DNA of 64,000 bases, from assembly GCF_035582795.1 (NCBI RefSeq), contig NC_134365.1:222721887-222785886 (forward strand), written 5' to 3'. Both the position numbers and the translations under genes were made by a program. The DNA comes from Mycteria americana (taxonomy: Eukaryota > Chordata > Aves > Ciconiiformes > Ciconiidae). Each line of letters starts with the position of its first letter. The stretch's first letter is position 1. Shown piece by piece: positions 52,121-63,367 of the stretch. The notes under the pieces are model-generated. The model had not been told where the DNA came from. It saw only the letters and a list, made by a program, of their open reading frames with translations, and did no database searches.

Positions 52121-54289
52121 GAGTTACTGCACCGGCAGAGACGGGGAGCGGCAGCTCGACCCGCTTGCGGCAGTGCCTCTCCCAGGGATGCAGATCTCGT
52201 CACGCCGAGCACCCTAGGAACCCAGGTGACATCTCAGAAACTCTTCTCGCTGCCGAGATGCTCAGAAATACTCAGGAGGAGAAGTTCTCAGCAGGAGAAG
52301 GCACAGACCCCTGTGAAGCTCTGCCTGGGTCCTGCCCCTCGGCTCCGCTCCCCGGCGATGGGAAACCCCACGTCTGGGAGCAGGGACAACAGAGACTTTG
52401 GGCAGCCCTGGAAGCGGAGCCGTGGATGCCGGGCCCCACGGGAGGACGCTGGTGCCCGTCTGAGACGCCCCGGGCAAACCCCGTCGAGGAAGGGGAACTT
52501 CTTGCCGATGCTGAGACGCCCCAGTTTGTCCCGCCTGGCCGGGCTGGGACCCCGCGGCTCCGGTCCCCCATCACGCCATTCCGTCTCCAGGCCGGGGGGC
52601 AGATGGCCCCCTCCGAGCTGGGGCCCCCCCGCCCCTCTGCAGCGGGGAGGAGAACGGGGGGCTTTGGGGTCTGGCGCATCCCACCGTGCCACGGGGTCTG
52701 AGACTGCTCAGCCCAGGATACGCTTCGTCTCGGGGATTAGAACAAATGCAGACTCAAAAAAAAATTATTGCAAAAAACAGAGTGACATAAATATTGCAAT
52801 GTTTGCTAAGGAAGAAGTTAAAAGGGAAGGTCAAAGACGTAGCATCCCATCAAGACGCCCGGAAAGCGCTCGGAGGGGCTGTGCTGGTGTCTCAGAGCAG
52901 ACCCAGACCTTGTATCGCAGAGCACGGGACTGTGCTGCAGGACAAGGGGAGCTTTTACAGGTTTTAAAGCAAGAAAGCATTCTTTTGGCAGCAGAAACTG
53001 AGCCCAAAAGAGGGAAAAAAGAGAATAATCATAAATTCTAAGAAACTGTTATTATGAAGACATCACCATGGTGAAACAACTTATTACCCCGAAGGATCAT
53101 GAACTATGACTGATACGCTGCCAGCTAACAAATACAAACATCACCCCATAGCACTGTGATACTTATTGTTAGCAATAATGGTAGCAAATATTCACGTTAG
53201 CTCTCTATCCACCAAGCAGACTCTTACCCACGTGCATTGCAATTATCCTGCCCAGGAACAGGTCGGCTCTCAAAATCGTCCTCCCCATGCGACCCCCAGC
53301 TGTGCCGTTACCTGCTGTCGGAGTGAGTGGGAAACTGCCTGGAAGTTGTGGCAAAGGCAAACTCGGGCCGGTAAATCTCCCACCGGCAGGAGTATGGCAG
53401 GGCCTGCAGCCCCCCCGTGTCCCCAGTTTGCCTCTCCTGGTATTTCTTGGTGCTTCAGGTGATAACTGGAGCCCGGAGACATCTCCATCGGCGATTTCCC
53501 ACCCGCAGCGGTTGAGCGAGTTGAGTTTCCTCCTGCTGCAGAGAAAAAAGCGACTCAGAAAAACTCCCTGCCCAAACCTCAAGCCTTTTCACAGCTCAAC
53601 CCAAAAATGTGTTGGCTGCCACCGCCTCCCCGCCCCAGACGGCAAAGGGATGCGGATGCTCCCCTCGGCTCCCAGGACCAGGCTGTGGGCTGGGGGACTG
53701 TTTGGGGGGCACACCACGCTGCCACGACCCTGTGTCCTCCTCTAGACCCGGTATGGGACAGCCATTTGCCAGGTCCCATGGTGGCTCCAGACCTGGATCT
53801 GTGTCCTCGGGGGGGGGCACGAGCATCCATTACTCGCCACCATGGGGCTCCTGGGCCAAGGGATGAGCCGACGTCCCCGGGGAGAAGGAGCTGTGCTTGC
53901 TATAAACACAGCTCCTCTGCAGCCAGCAGCTGCGTCCCAGCCCCTTTGCCTCGGACGGGGCTCGATAAATGGGTCCCCGGGTGGTCGGGGCCGTCCACGG
54001 CCGTGGGGCTGGACATGGGGGCCGATCCTGCACCTTCCGCTCTGCAGCACCCGAAGGTGCCTGACTGTGCCCTGCAAGGCAGCCCGGAGCAGGGGCAGTG
54101 CCGACGGGCTGCCTCGTTACCTGCCCTGTGGGGCGAGCCGCTGCCCAGCCGGGGTCCTTGGGGCCGGTCGCGTTTTCGGCAACTGGATCTCAGCCGTGGC
54201 GTATTGGAGCATCGTTTTCGGGGAGGACGCCTAGGGCTTGCCCTTGCTGCACGCTTGCGGATCACGAGCTCCCCGGCCACGGCAGAAGC
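52121..54289. other. No gene recognised
   Basis: This is GC-rich DNA with overlapping incidental open frames. No exon, RNA gene or repeat could be identified. Confidence 0.5.
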
Positions 54290-54430
54290 TCTCATCGTTA
54301 GCCCTGACTGCAGTAATTTGCATTTTGTGCTATTGAACTTCATCCCGTTTCTGCCACTTCAGTCCTCAAGGACATCTGCTCCCTTCCACAGGACGGTCCT
54401 GATCTCTTTGGCGTTTATGATGCCTCTTGT
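54290..54430 (-). mobile_element. Old CR1/L3-type LINE fragment
   Basis: TGTGCTATTGAACTTCATCC and the following text resemble the ORF2 region of ancient CR1-like LINEs on the minus strand. The region would precede that found at 55640-56100, so both may be pieces of one broken insertion. Confidence 0.45.
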
Positions 54431-55639
54431 CATGTTCCATTAGGAATTTTCCTCAGCAAGTTTCCACGTTTTATGGCCTCTAAGAAAGGCCCGTTCAGCC
54501 TCAGCCCTGTCCTGCCCGTACGGCACAGCTCTGCCCCACACCTCCCCACCCTGCTGCTCCCGCGTGCCGTCCCTCCTCCTGCACGTCCAGCTGTGCCCCC
54601 ACCGCCGCAGCACCGCTCCCCCCCGAGAGCGAAGCCCTCCTGCCCTCGGCAGAGCCGCTCGGCAGCCCAGGCCGGGGCCGGGGCCACGCTCAGGGCTGGG
54701 GAGAGCAGGGCACGCCGAAGCCGAAGCCGAAGCCAAAGCTGAGGGGGGGCACAGCCGCGGGTGCCCCCCACAAGCAGAGCAAGGGGTGCAGAGTGCAAGG
54801 AGCCACTGGCCCGGGCAGGGCAGGGGGTGCAGGAGCTGCCCCTCGCCCCTCTCCCCAGCCTCACCCCGGCTCTTTGCCCAGGGGAGCCGTGGGGGGCTGC
54901 AGGGACTCCAGATTCCGGCTGCCTGCAAAGCCGAACCATCGGGCGGAAGCTCGGGGCCCGGCCTCCCAAAACACCCGTTCCCGGTGCTGGTCCAGGAGCA
55001 ATGCCCTGCCTCACAGCAGGAGGTTTGCCGAAGCTAATGCCTCTCCCCAAAACTTTGTCAGTCCCAGAATTTTTCCCAGTATTTTTCTCCTAGGAACTGT
55101 TTCTGAAAGTGTTTCAAGCAGCTTCATCCACCACTCACTGTGGGGAGCGTTTCAGGGATTAACTAATTACCCTCACAGTTAACACAGGGACGCCTCAGTC
55201 CCAAAACTGATTTGCCTGCCTCTGGCTACCGGGTGCTGGTCCCTGACCATCCATCGGCTTTCCCTGACCGTCGCTCCCCAGGGTACCGGAGCCCTCAGCA
55301 CCGGTGCCCGCTCCCCGTGCAGGCATCGGCACCGCGCAGCAGCTCACCCTCGGCTCCTTCCCGGCAGGCTGGAGGGACCGAGCTCCTTCCCGAGGCCGGG
55401 AGGTGCCTTCCCCACCCGCACCCCCTGCACGTCCACTGTGCCCGGCACAGCTCCTGCTCCCCTGCATGAAGACCCAGGGTGAAGACCCTCTACGTGAAGT
55501 CCCAGCCCGGGAGCCCACATCAAACCGGCCGCGACCCCAGCCCTGTCCTGCCCGTATGCCGTCCCCTGGACGCCGTCCGCAGGCACGCACCCAGCCGGCA
55601 CGGGGGACGCCGCCTTCCGCTCCCTTAACGTGAGCATCA
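54431..55639. other. No gene recognised
   Basis: This is very GC-rich and rich in CpG, with no supportable exon. It may be an insertion separating two old LINE pieces. Confidence 0.45.
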
Positions 55640-56100
55640 TTAGAGGGGGCCCATCTTGCCAAGGGGTCCAGGTGGTCCAACTTTACCCTTTCTTTCTCCA
55701 AATCATTTTGACTTTGAACCGATTTTCATTCTAATCCTGGTTTCTAACATCCTCGCAACCCCTCCCAACTTTGTATTTTCTGCAAGTCTGGCCACCTCCC
55801 TCTCTGCTCCAGCACTTTGCTAATGAAAATAATCACCTGGGGTCCCTGCAGCACCCGCTGCTGCGCCTCCCTCCTGCTTGGCCATGAGCTGCGGCCACTC
55901 CCCGGGTACGTTTATCCAACGTGTTTTTCAGTTTCTGTCAATATTTTCACCTGACTTATTTCCCTCCCTTGCTTGTGAGGACAGAAAGCCTTGCAAGGCT
56001 CATGGCGTGCGGGATTTCCCCGTTCTCCCCCCCCAGGCCTATTGCCTGTCTGTAGAGAAAACTGGTGGATTGGTCTTGCAGGAGAAGTCCTTGCGCTGTC
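55640..56100 (-). mobile_element. Old CR1/L3-type LINE fragment (ORF2 reverse-transcriptase region)
   Basis: Several blocks appear in the order expected for an ancient CR1 on the minus strand: ATTCTAATCCTGGTTTCTAA, CGCAACCCCTCCCAACTTTG, GCTAATGAAAATAATCACCT, CCCTTGCTTGTGAGGA, AGAAAGCCTTGCAAGGCT and CAGGCCTATTGCCTGTC. The copy is heavily mutated. The assignment is from remembered similarity. Confidence 0.6.
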
Positions 56101-57850
56101 TGTTACTGAGCTCCCCGTCACCCTCCAGCAGCCTGGAAACATCCCGTCATTTCCTCCAGTTTCCACCAGGACACGGCCACCGCTCCCCCGTGCCCCGCGT
56201 CTCCTCTCTGCCCCGTAAGGGCAGGGGCTGCTGCTGCCTTCCCCTGCCCGCTGCCTCCCCCCTTCCGCCGGGTCCCCGCCAGCAGCACCGGGCTCAGCCC
56301 TGCCAGCTCCTCGCCAGGGCGGATGCCACCAGGATACAAACGTACCAGGTCCATCGCTCTGCGGGCAGAGGGTCTCGGTCTCTCGGAGAAGGGCCACGGC
56401 CGATGCGTGACCCCTTCTTGGGCTGGGACGCCTGCGGAAGGCAGCAGCTGCCCACGGCGAACAGGCAGAGGAGCCCCCAGAGCTCACGCCCACACCAGCC
56501 CCGGGGAGCGACAGCCAAGGCACCGCACGTGGGACCCCGGGACCCCCCACCCACCTCCCACGTCCCTGCGGCCGGCCCGGAGAGCCCCCGGTCCTCTCCA
56601 TCCCTGGTAGCGAGCGGCACCTGCCCAGGCTCCATCAGCGCCTGGTCGGGGTCAGACCGGCCCGTCCTCGCACGGCCGGATAAGAAGGCGGCACCGAGCA
56701 GCCTGTTCCTCTGCCCCGTGCGTTTATTTGGTATCACTTAATCCGTTGTTCCCCTGCCCCAGCCCGGGTGTACAGGCAGAGCTGGAGCACCTGGAGACCT
56801 GGGTGCTGGGCGCTGGATTCAGCACCCCTTCTGCCGGGTGGATGATGTTCAATGCTGCCGGGAAAAAAAAAAGGCTTTAACAAAGGCTTGCTTTGCTTTT
56901 CTCTCAGTTACTTTCATGTTGTTTAACATGGAGAAAAGCTATACTGAAAAAATGATTGACTGGCTGAAATAAATACATAAAATATCAGAATAGGAGTAAA
57001 TCAGGAACGTTCTGTAGCTGCTCCTTCACATGGTTTAAAGAGGTGTGAGGTTTAGAAGATGGGACAAGGTAAAAAAATTGCGTTACCATTGGTACCCGCA
57101 GTGCCTGGGGCTTTCAGTGCCCCTGCAGAAACTGCCCCGACAGCCGCAGCGTGCTGGGCATGGCGGCAGCTGCTGGGACGTGGCTTTGGGTGGGCTGAGC
57201 CGGAGCTGAGCCGGCAGGAAGATCGTGCTGGAACACATCCCAGCGCATCTCTTCTTCCCTGGCGCCGGGAGGTGCCGCAGCGCAGTGCCGCCCTGCTGGT
57301 AGCGGGCAGGGGCAGGAGGCTGCGGAGCGGAGCGGAGCGAGGTACCTGAACAGCCGCCACGCAGACGAGAAGCTGCAGCTCGTCCTGCTGGTCTGTCCGG
57401 CACCTTCCCACGTCCCCGCCGGCGAGAGGAGCAGTCGTGCGGGCGCCCTGAGCCGCGGCAGCCTCCGGCAGGGACACCCAACCACCCCTGCTTCGGCCTC
57501 AGCCGTGCCTCGGGCTGGAGGACGCCCACCACTGCGTCCCCATCCCCATCCTGTCCCCATCCCGTCCCCTCCTGCTCCCCCACGTCCCAGCCCTCGCAGG
57601 CAGCTGCCTCCGGCTCGCTCTCCACATGGAGCCGAGCCTCCAGGAGCCGGCACTCGCTGCGGGGATGGTCCCGACCCAGACTGCACGAATCTGGGCACGG
57701 CAACGCGGGGAGGAGCGCAGGGTCGCTGCCCCCCCCCACCCCTAAACCGCCCCTGCCCCTGCGATTCCTGCTGCCGGGAGGGAGGCTGCTGGGGCTCCGC
57801 GGGGAGCAGCGTTAGGAAAGCTTCGGGTGACAGCCGTGAACAGGCAGCGT
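56101..57850. other. No gene recognised
   Basis: This is GC-rich flank of the repeat cluster. Open frames on both strands are long only because stop codons are rare at this composition. Confidence 0.45.
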
Positions 57851-57958
57851 GGTCCTGGGGGTCCTGGGGGCCCTGGGGGTCCCAGAGGTCCTGCGGGTCC
57901 TGGAGGTCTCGAGGGTCGCAGAGGTCCTGGGGGTCCCTGGGGTCCAGGGGGTCCCAGG
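57851..57958 (+). repeat. 9 bp minisatellite encoding Gly-X-Y-like triplets
   Basis: Twelve imperfect units of the type GGTCCTGGG fill exactly 108 bp. Read on the plus strand they give Gly-X-Y triplets such as [12 protein letters not shown] and GRR. 108 bp is twice the 54 bp unit of fibrillar collagen exons, but the flanks have no polypyrimidine tract before and no good GT donor after. A chance 9-mer array is the likelier reading. Confidence 0.7.
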
Positions 57959-58289
57959 GTCATGGCTGCCCTTGTGCCACCCGCCAGCCGCGCCAGGCTC
58001 AGGACGTGACTCAGGCCCCGGCCACCGTTAATGGAGGAAGAGACAAAACAAAGCGGAGGAAAAGCGCGGCGTGCCAGCGCGCTCCTGCTCGGGGCACGTG
58101 TCTCTTCCCCTGTGGCCCCCAGCAGCCGCCAAGACCGGGGTTCCAGTGGCGTGCCCCTTCCTGCCGGCAGTGCCCGGCCTGGGGACAGAACAGCGCGTCC
58201 CCCCAGGTACGGCACGTCAGGGCAGGATCAGTGCCCCCAGCCTGTCCCTGCGTCCAGGGCTCTGTGTGTCCTGCACCGTGGACAGCCCC

Positions 58290-59465
58290 AGGAGCAATGC
58301 CTGCCTGCCCTGCCTGCCTGCCTGCCCTGCCCACTGCCCTGCCTGCCTGCTGCCCTGCCTGCCCTGCCTGCCTGCCCTGCCCGCTGCCCTGCCCGCCCGC
58401 TGCCCTGCCTGCCTGCCCTGCCTGCCTGCCCTGCCTGCCTGCTGCCCTGCCTGCCTGCCCTGCCTGCTGCCCTGCCCGCAGCCCTGCCTGCCCTGCCTGC
58501 TGCCCTGCCTGCCCTGCCTGCCCTGCCTGCCTGCCTGCCCTGCCTGCCTGCCCTGCCTGCCTGCTGCCCTGCCTGCCTGCTGCCCTGCCTGCCTGCCCTG
58601 CCTGCTTCCCTGCCCGCTGCCCTGCCTGCCCTGCCTGCTGCCCTGCCTGCCTGCCTGCCCTGCCTGCCTGCTGCCCTGCCTGCCCTGCCTGCCTGCCCTG
58701 CCCGCTGCCCTGCCCGCCCGCTGCCCTGCCTGCCTGCCCTGCCTGCCTGCCCTGCCTGCCTGCTGCCCTGCCTGCCTGCCCTGCCTGCTGCCCTGCCCGC
58801 AGCCCTGCCTGCCCTGCCTGCTGCCCTGCCTGCCCTGCCTGCCCTGCCTGCCTGCCTGCCCTGCCTGCCTGCCCTGCCTGCCTGCTGCCCTGCCTGCCTG
58901 CTGCCCTGCCCGCTGCCCTGCCTGCCCTGCCTGCCCTGCCTGCCTGCCTGCCCTGCCTGCCTGCTGCCCTGCCTGCCCTGCCTGCCTGCCCTGCCTGCCT
59001 GACCTGCCTGCCTGCTGCCCTGCCTGCTGCCCTGCCTGCCCTGCCTGCCTGCCTGCCTGCTGCCCTGCCTGCCTGCCCGCTGCCCTGCCTGCCTGTCTGC
59101 TTCCCTGCCTGCCTGCTGCCCTGCCTGCCTGCCCGCTGCCCTGCCTGCCCTGCCTGCTGCCCTGCCTGCCCTGCCTGCCCTGCCTGCCTGCCTGCCCTGC
59201 CTGCCTGCCTGCTGCCCTGCCTGCTGCCCTGCCTGCCCTGCCTGCCTGCTGCCCTGCCTGCCCTGCCTGCCTGCCTGCCTGCTGCCTGCCTGCCTGCTGC
59301 CCTGCCTGCTGCCCTGCCTGCCTGCCCTGCCTGCCCTGCCTGCCTGCTGCCCTGCCTGCCTGCTGCCTGCCTGCCTGCTGCCCTGCCTGCCTGCCCTGCC
59401 TGCCCTGCCTGCCTGCTGCCCTGCCTGCCTGCCTGCCTGCTGCCTGCCTGCCTGCTGCCCTGCCC
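58290..59465. repeat. CTGCC/CTGC satellite with 321 bp higher-order duplication
   Basis: About 1.2 kb is made almost only of CTGCC and CTGC units on the plus strand, with occasional CCGC, GCAG and TTCC variants. Variant landmarks repeat at a spacing of 321 bp: CCCGCTGCCCTGCCCGCCCG at 58380 and 58701, and CCCGCAGCCCTGCC at about 58475 and 58796. A block was therefore duplicated as a whole. The plus strand is nearly free of A and the minus strand nearly free of T, so stops are essentially impossible in all six frames. The long Pro-Ala-Cys-Leu and Gly-Gln-Arg-Ala frames are therefore not evidence of genes. Confidence 0.95.
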
Positions 59466-61779
59466 ACCACCCCCAGCACCAGTTCCTGCCCCCGGCAGTC
59501 GCCCAGCTCCTCCCAGGATGCTTTTGCACGGGGATGCTTTTACACAGCGTTTTTTGCAGCGTTTCAGAGCGGGGGGCTGGTCGCAGGGCAGAGGGCCAGG
59601 GGGCTGCGCTCCGTCACTGCCCGTGTTTCAGTGCACGCTGGGGGCAGCTCTCCCCGGGAGCCACCGGCCCTGCAGCAGTATTTGTATTTGTGCCACGCAA
59701 GCCCCTTCCAGCCATTCCTCCCTTACCGTTTCCCTCCCTGTGGTTCCCAGTGCCTGTCTGTCTGTCTGCCTGTCTGTCTGCCTGTTTCTCTGCCCAGCCC
59801 TTCCATAAAGGAGGCTGGGGCAGGGAAGGAAGCGAAGCGTTCCCCAGCCAGCCTGGCAGAGCAATGGGCTGATGACCCTCCGGCCATGGCCCAGGCACAG
59901 TATCCCTGTGCCGGCTCCCTCTGCACCAACAGGTCCCCAGCCAGGGCCTGGGACCAGAGCAGGGACAGTGGCGAGCCTGGTGCCACCGCAGCAGGAGGGA
60001 ACACCAAAACCATCGGGTTTTCCCATATTGGGAAAGAAACTGTGGGTTGGAGCGGGCGAGTGCCGGTGGCTGGATGTCTGCCCCAATACCTCGGGGAGGG
60101 CAGTCGTGCACCGGGCTGGGACGTGCCATGGGCACTGGGGACACCGCAGGCTGTGTGCGTGCCTCTGCAGGGACAGGCAGTGGAACGGGCACAGAGCGGC
60201 TGCCGGCAGGACACAAAGCCACACGCTGCTGCTTGTTTCTGTCTGTCCATCCCCGCAGCACTGCAGCATTCCTGTGAGATGGGCAGGACACTTGTCCCCA
60301 TGCTGCAGAGCAGGAGCCAGCAAGACACCGAGGGTCAGGAGAGGACAGGGGACAGGGAGGGACATCGCCCTCAAAACACGAAGAGCCTTTGTGGGGAACA
60401 CCAGGACCTTGCCCTGTGTGCAACGGCCACCGCACCACACAGGAGACCACGTCCCCTGTGCCAGCTGCGACGGTCGCAGTCCCCGTGCCACGAGGGATGG
60501 TGGCATGGAGAGACCCCCCCAGCCCAGCACACGCAGCGCAGGTCCGGCAGCTCCGTGGTGGCAGCAGAGAAGGAGCAGGACCCCTCCCGGGCCTGGGGAT
60601 GGCTCCATGCCCCTGACGATCGCCAGCTCCAGAGGGTGCTTATCTGGGACCCCCCAGCAGGGACACCAGCCCAGACGGTCACCCCACGTCAACGATCCTG
60701 ACGACAGCGACACCAGGAGCAGCGCGGGCCGGGCGATTCTGCCACTTCACTTCATCTGTCGGGTTTGCGTTAGAGCTTTTCAGTGCCTGAGGAAGCCGGG
60801 CAGGCAGGAGGAGTGCCAAAATCCTGCCAAACTCAGCTGGGGTGAGCTGGAACTCACAAACAAAGGCTTGAAGGACTACAAAGGTAATTAGCACCCACAG
60901 ACCCCGCTCTGCAGAGAGCAGCCCTGAGGAAGGTTTGGGTTGGTAGATGCAACCCGCGCCGCTGGGGGTGGTGAGGCTCCGTGCGGTGTCTGCCAGGACG
61001 TTAACGTTAGGCACCACCGATGAAACGTATTTCCATGTAAAGACCCGGAGAAGTGATGGATCCCATGGGAACAGCTGCCAGGGACAAGGAGCCCCCTCCA
61101 ACTCGGCTTTCCTGTCCCAGAGTCGCAGCCAGCCAGGGTTGTCAGCAGCATTTTAACTGTCACCTGGATGGGAATTTAACGTCACCGTCAGCACAAGTGT
61201 ACGGCTGGTGCCTGGGCTGGGTGGACAGTGGCGAGCAGGGGGGACGGGGGATGCCGAGGCGCTCCGGATGGGGTGTCTGCCATGCGGGACCTGGGGCAGG
61301 TGCCCATCTGAGTGGCAGCCGGCCGCGGTGCCCGGGGAGCAGCTGGCGGATAAGCGGGTGCCCCCCGCCGCGAGCCACCGTCTCCCAGCCCCTCTCCGGA
61401 GGGACCTCAGTCGTGGCGAGCCCTGGGTGAGGAGGAGCAGCCACGCACCAGCTTGCCACATCCTCTCCCCGGCAGGTCCCTGTGTCCCGGCCCCCATGTG
61501 CTGCCCCGGCCCCGAAGCATCCCCCCCCCCGGGGCATGCAGGGGGCTGCCGGGGGGGAACCAGCCCCGAGGACTTCGGGGGGGGCACTGCAGGCCCGTGG
61601 GGCTTCCAGCCCCAAATCAGCAGCGGCGGGCAGCGCGGGCGGGCGCAGGACCCGGCCTCGGCGCTGCTGCCTGGGGACCCTGCCGCCCCCCGCCAGCCCC
61701 CGCCGAGGACGCCCCAGTTCTCCGGGAGCGGGTTCTGCGGCCGACGGGCCTGAGCCCTCCTGCCCCACGGACACGTGTG
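59466..61779. other. No gene recognised
   Basis: This is GC-rich, with long incidental open frames, some continuing out of the satellite. A CTGT/CTGC microsatellite lies at 59752-59784. No exon was recognised. Confidence 0.45.
59752..59784. repeat. (CTGT)n microsatellite
   Basis: Eight CTGT/CTGC units run in tandem, close to the large CTGCC satellite and possibly related by slippage. Confidence 0.85.
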
Positions 61780-62130
61780 GGGCCGGTGGCCGAGGGGCAG
61801 TCGGGGGCGTGGGGTGCAGCGGGGCGGGCTCGCCCCGGTCCCCAGCACCCGGGCCGCGGAGGACAGGGGACCGCGGGGCCGCGGCCACCCGTGTCCGCGG
61901 GCTGCCCGTGGGCCGGGACCCCGCCGCCCCCCCGGGCCCCGCGCACGGGCCGGGGTCTCCCCGCGCCCCCCGGGACGGGTCCGGCCCCGCGGCGGGGCGG
62001 TGCCGCGCGTGGGCTCGGGGCGGCGCGGGCGGAGCCGCCGCCGCCGGTTCCTGTCCCCCCCGGGCGGACGGGAGCTGCCGCCGGGCCCCGCCCCGTCCTG
62101 CCCCGCGCCCCCCGCGCCCACGCGTGGGGC
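61780..62130. promoter_or_regulatory. CpG island, possible promoter for the gene at the right edge
   Basis: This is extremely CpG-dense sequence with GC boxes such as CCCCGCCCCG at 62086-62095 and repeated CCGCCG. It lies about 1.3 kb upstream of the NTPase-like exon on the plus strand. No TATA box or defined start is visible. The link to that exon is inferred from position. Confidence 0.45.
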
Positions 62131-62139
62131 CCCTCTGCC

Positions 62140-62625
62140 CCCCGTGTCAACCCCGGCAGCCCCCGTGTGCCCCCTGCAGCCCCGTGTCACCCCCGTGTAC
62201 CCGCCCCGCACCCATCCCGCAGCCCCGTGTACCCCCCTGCAGCCCCTTGCACCCCTCTGCACCCCCCGTAACCGCCCTGCACCCACGTGCGGGTGTGTCC
62301 CTGCACCCCCGTGTCCCCCCCTGCACTCCCCGTTTACCCGCCCTGCAGCTCCCCGCACCCCCGTGTCACCCTCCGCACCTTGTGTGTGTCCCCCTGCGCC
62401 CCTGCGCATCCCCTCTGCGCCCCCTGCAGCCCCGTGTCACCCCCCCGGCAACCCCCGTGTGCCCCCTGCAGCCCCTTGCACCCACCCTGCACCCCCCCAT
62501 AACCACCCTGCACCCCTGTGTGTCCCCCCCTGCACCCACGTGTCACCCCCCTGCACCCCTCTGCATCCTCGTGTCCCCCCCTGCACTCCCCTTGCACCCC
62601 CCCACACCCTCGACTGCTCAGCTGC
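62140..62625. repeat. C-rich minisatellite (about 20-26 bp units)
   Basis: Imperfect tandem units of the type CCCTGCAGCCCCGTGTCACC and CCCCTGCACCCCCGTGTCCC recur throughout. A longer block (GTGTGCCCCCTGCAGCCCC) occurs near 62165 and again near 62457. Open frames on both strands are repeat-driven. Confidence 0.85.
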
Positions 62626-63360
62626 ACCCCTGAGCGCCTGTGTGCTCCCCAGGACCCCACAGCCCACTCCCCCCACCAGCCCCCCCCCCCCCGCTGCCCC
62701 CCAACCCTGTCCCCTGCCCCCACGACCCCTGGGCCCAGCCCTGTCCCCTTCCCTGCAGCCCCCACTCTCCTGCTGCCCCCCCAGGACCCCCTGTACAGGG
62801 CCTGAGAAACCCGCTCCCGCCGTGAGCAGGGGCGGGGGGGCAGAGGCTGCCCATTGCCAGGCTGAGACCAGCCACCGCTCATGACACCCGCCGAGGCCCC
62901 GCGCCCTGTCGCTGGGCTGGGTCTGGCCTGGGGTGCAGGGGTCTGGCTCCCAGACGTGGGGGTCTGTGTGGCCCCGGGGGGGAAGCGGGAGGCAGGAGGA
63001 GAGATCCAGCCCCACGGGAACCGAACCCACCCAGCACCCTGGCAGTCGCCAGCTCCTGGACGTTCCCAGCCCGGCACGTGGGGAGCGCCTGCACGGGTGG
63101 CCACGGGCCATCGGCAGGACCCCGCGTCCTGGACCCTACACCATGGCCACCCTCGGGGTCCCTGCCTGCCTGGACCCCATCCTCTCCCCGGCACCGTGGG
63201 CAGGGCTTTACCGCTCCGCTGTGCCCCCTGCTCGAGGGGGTGCCCCAGTGCCCGGCAGTGTCCCCAGTATCCCCGTCCCTGCCGCCCCCCGCACCGTGCA
63301 TGCAGGATGAGGGGTGGGGGTGCGGGTGCAGCCCCCCTCCCCACGCTGACCCCGCTCTCC
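62626..63360. other. No confirmed gene; GC-rich upstream flank of the last exon
   Basis: C-runs and GC-rich DNA lead to a polypyrimidine tract and AG at about 63355-63367. Upstream exons of the right-edge gene may lie here but cannot be picked out. Confidence 0.4.
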
Positions 63361-63367
63361 CCCCCAG

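Noticed and set aside
57505-60701. Very long open frames (over 400 to 870 codons) on both strands
   Set aside because: They run through the CTGCC satellite, where no stop can form in any frame. The products are low-complexity repeats, and the flanks show no gene structure.
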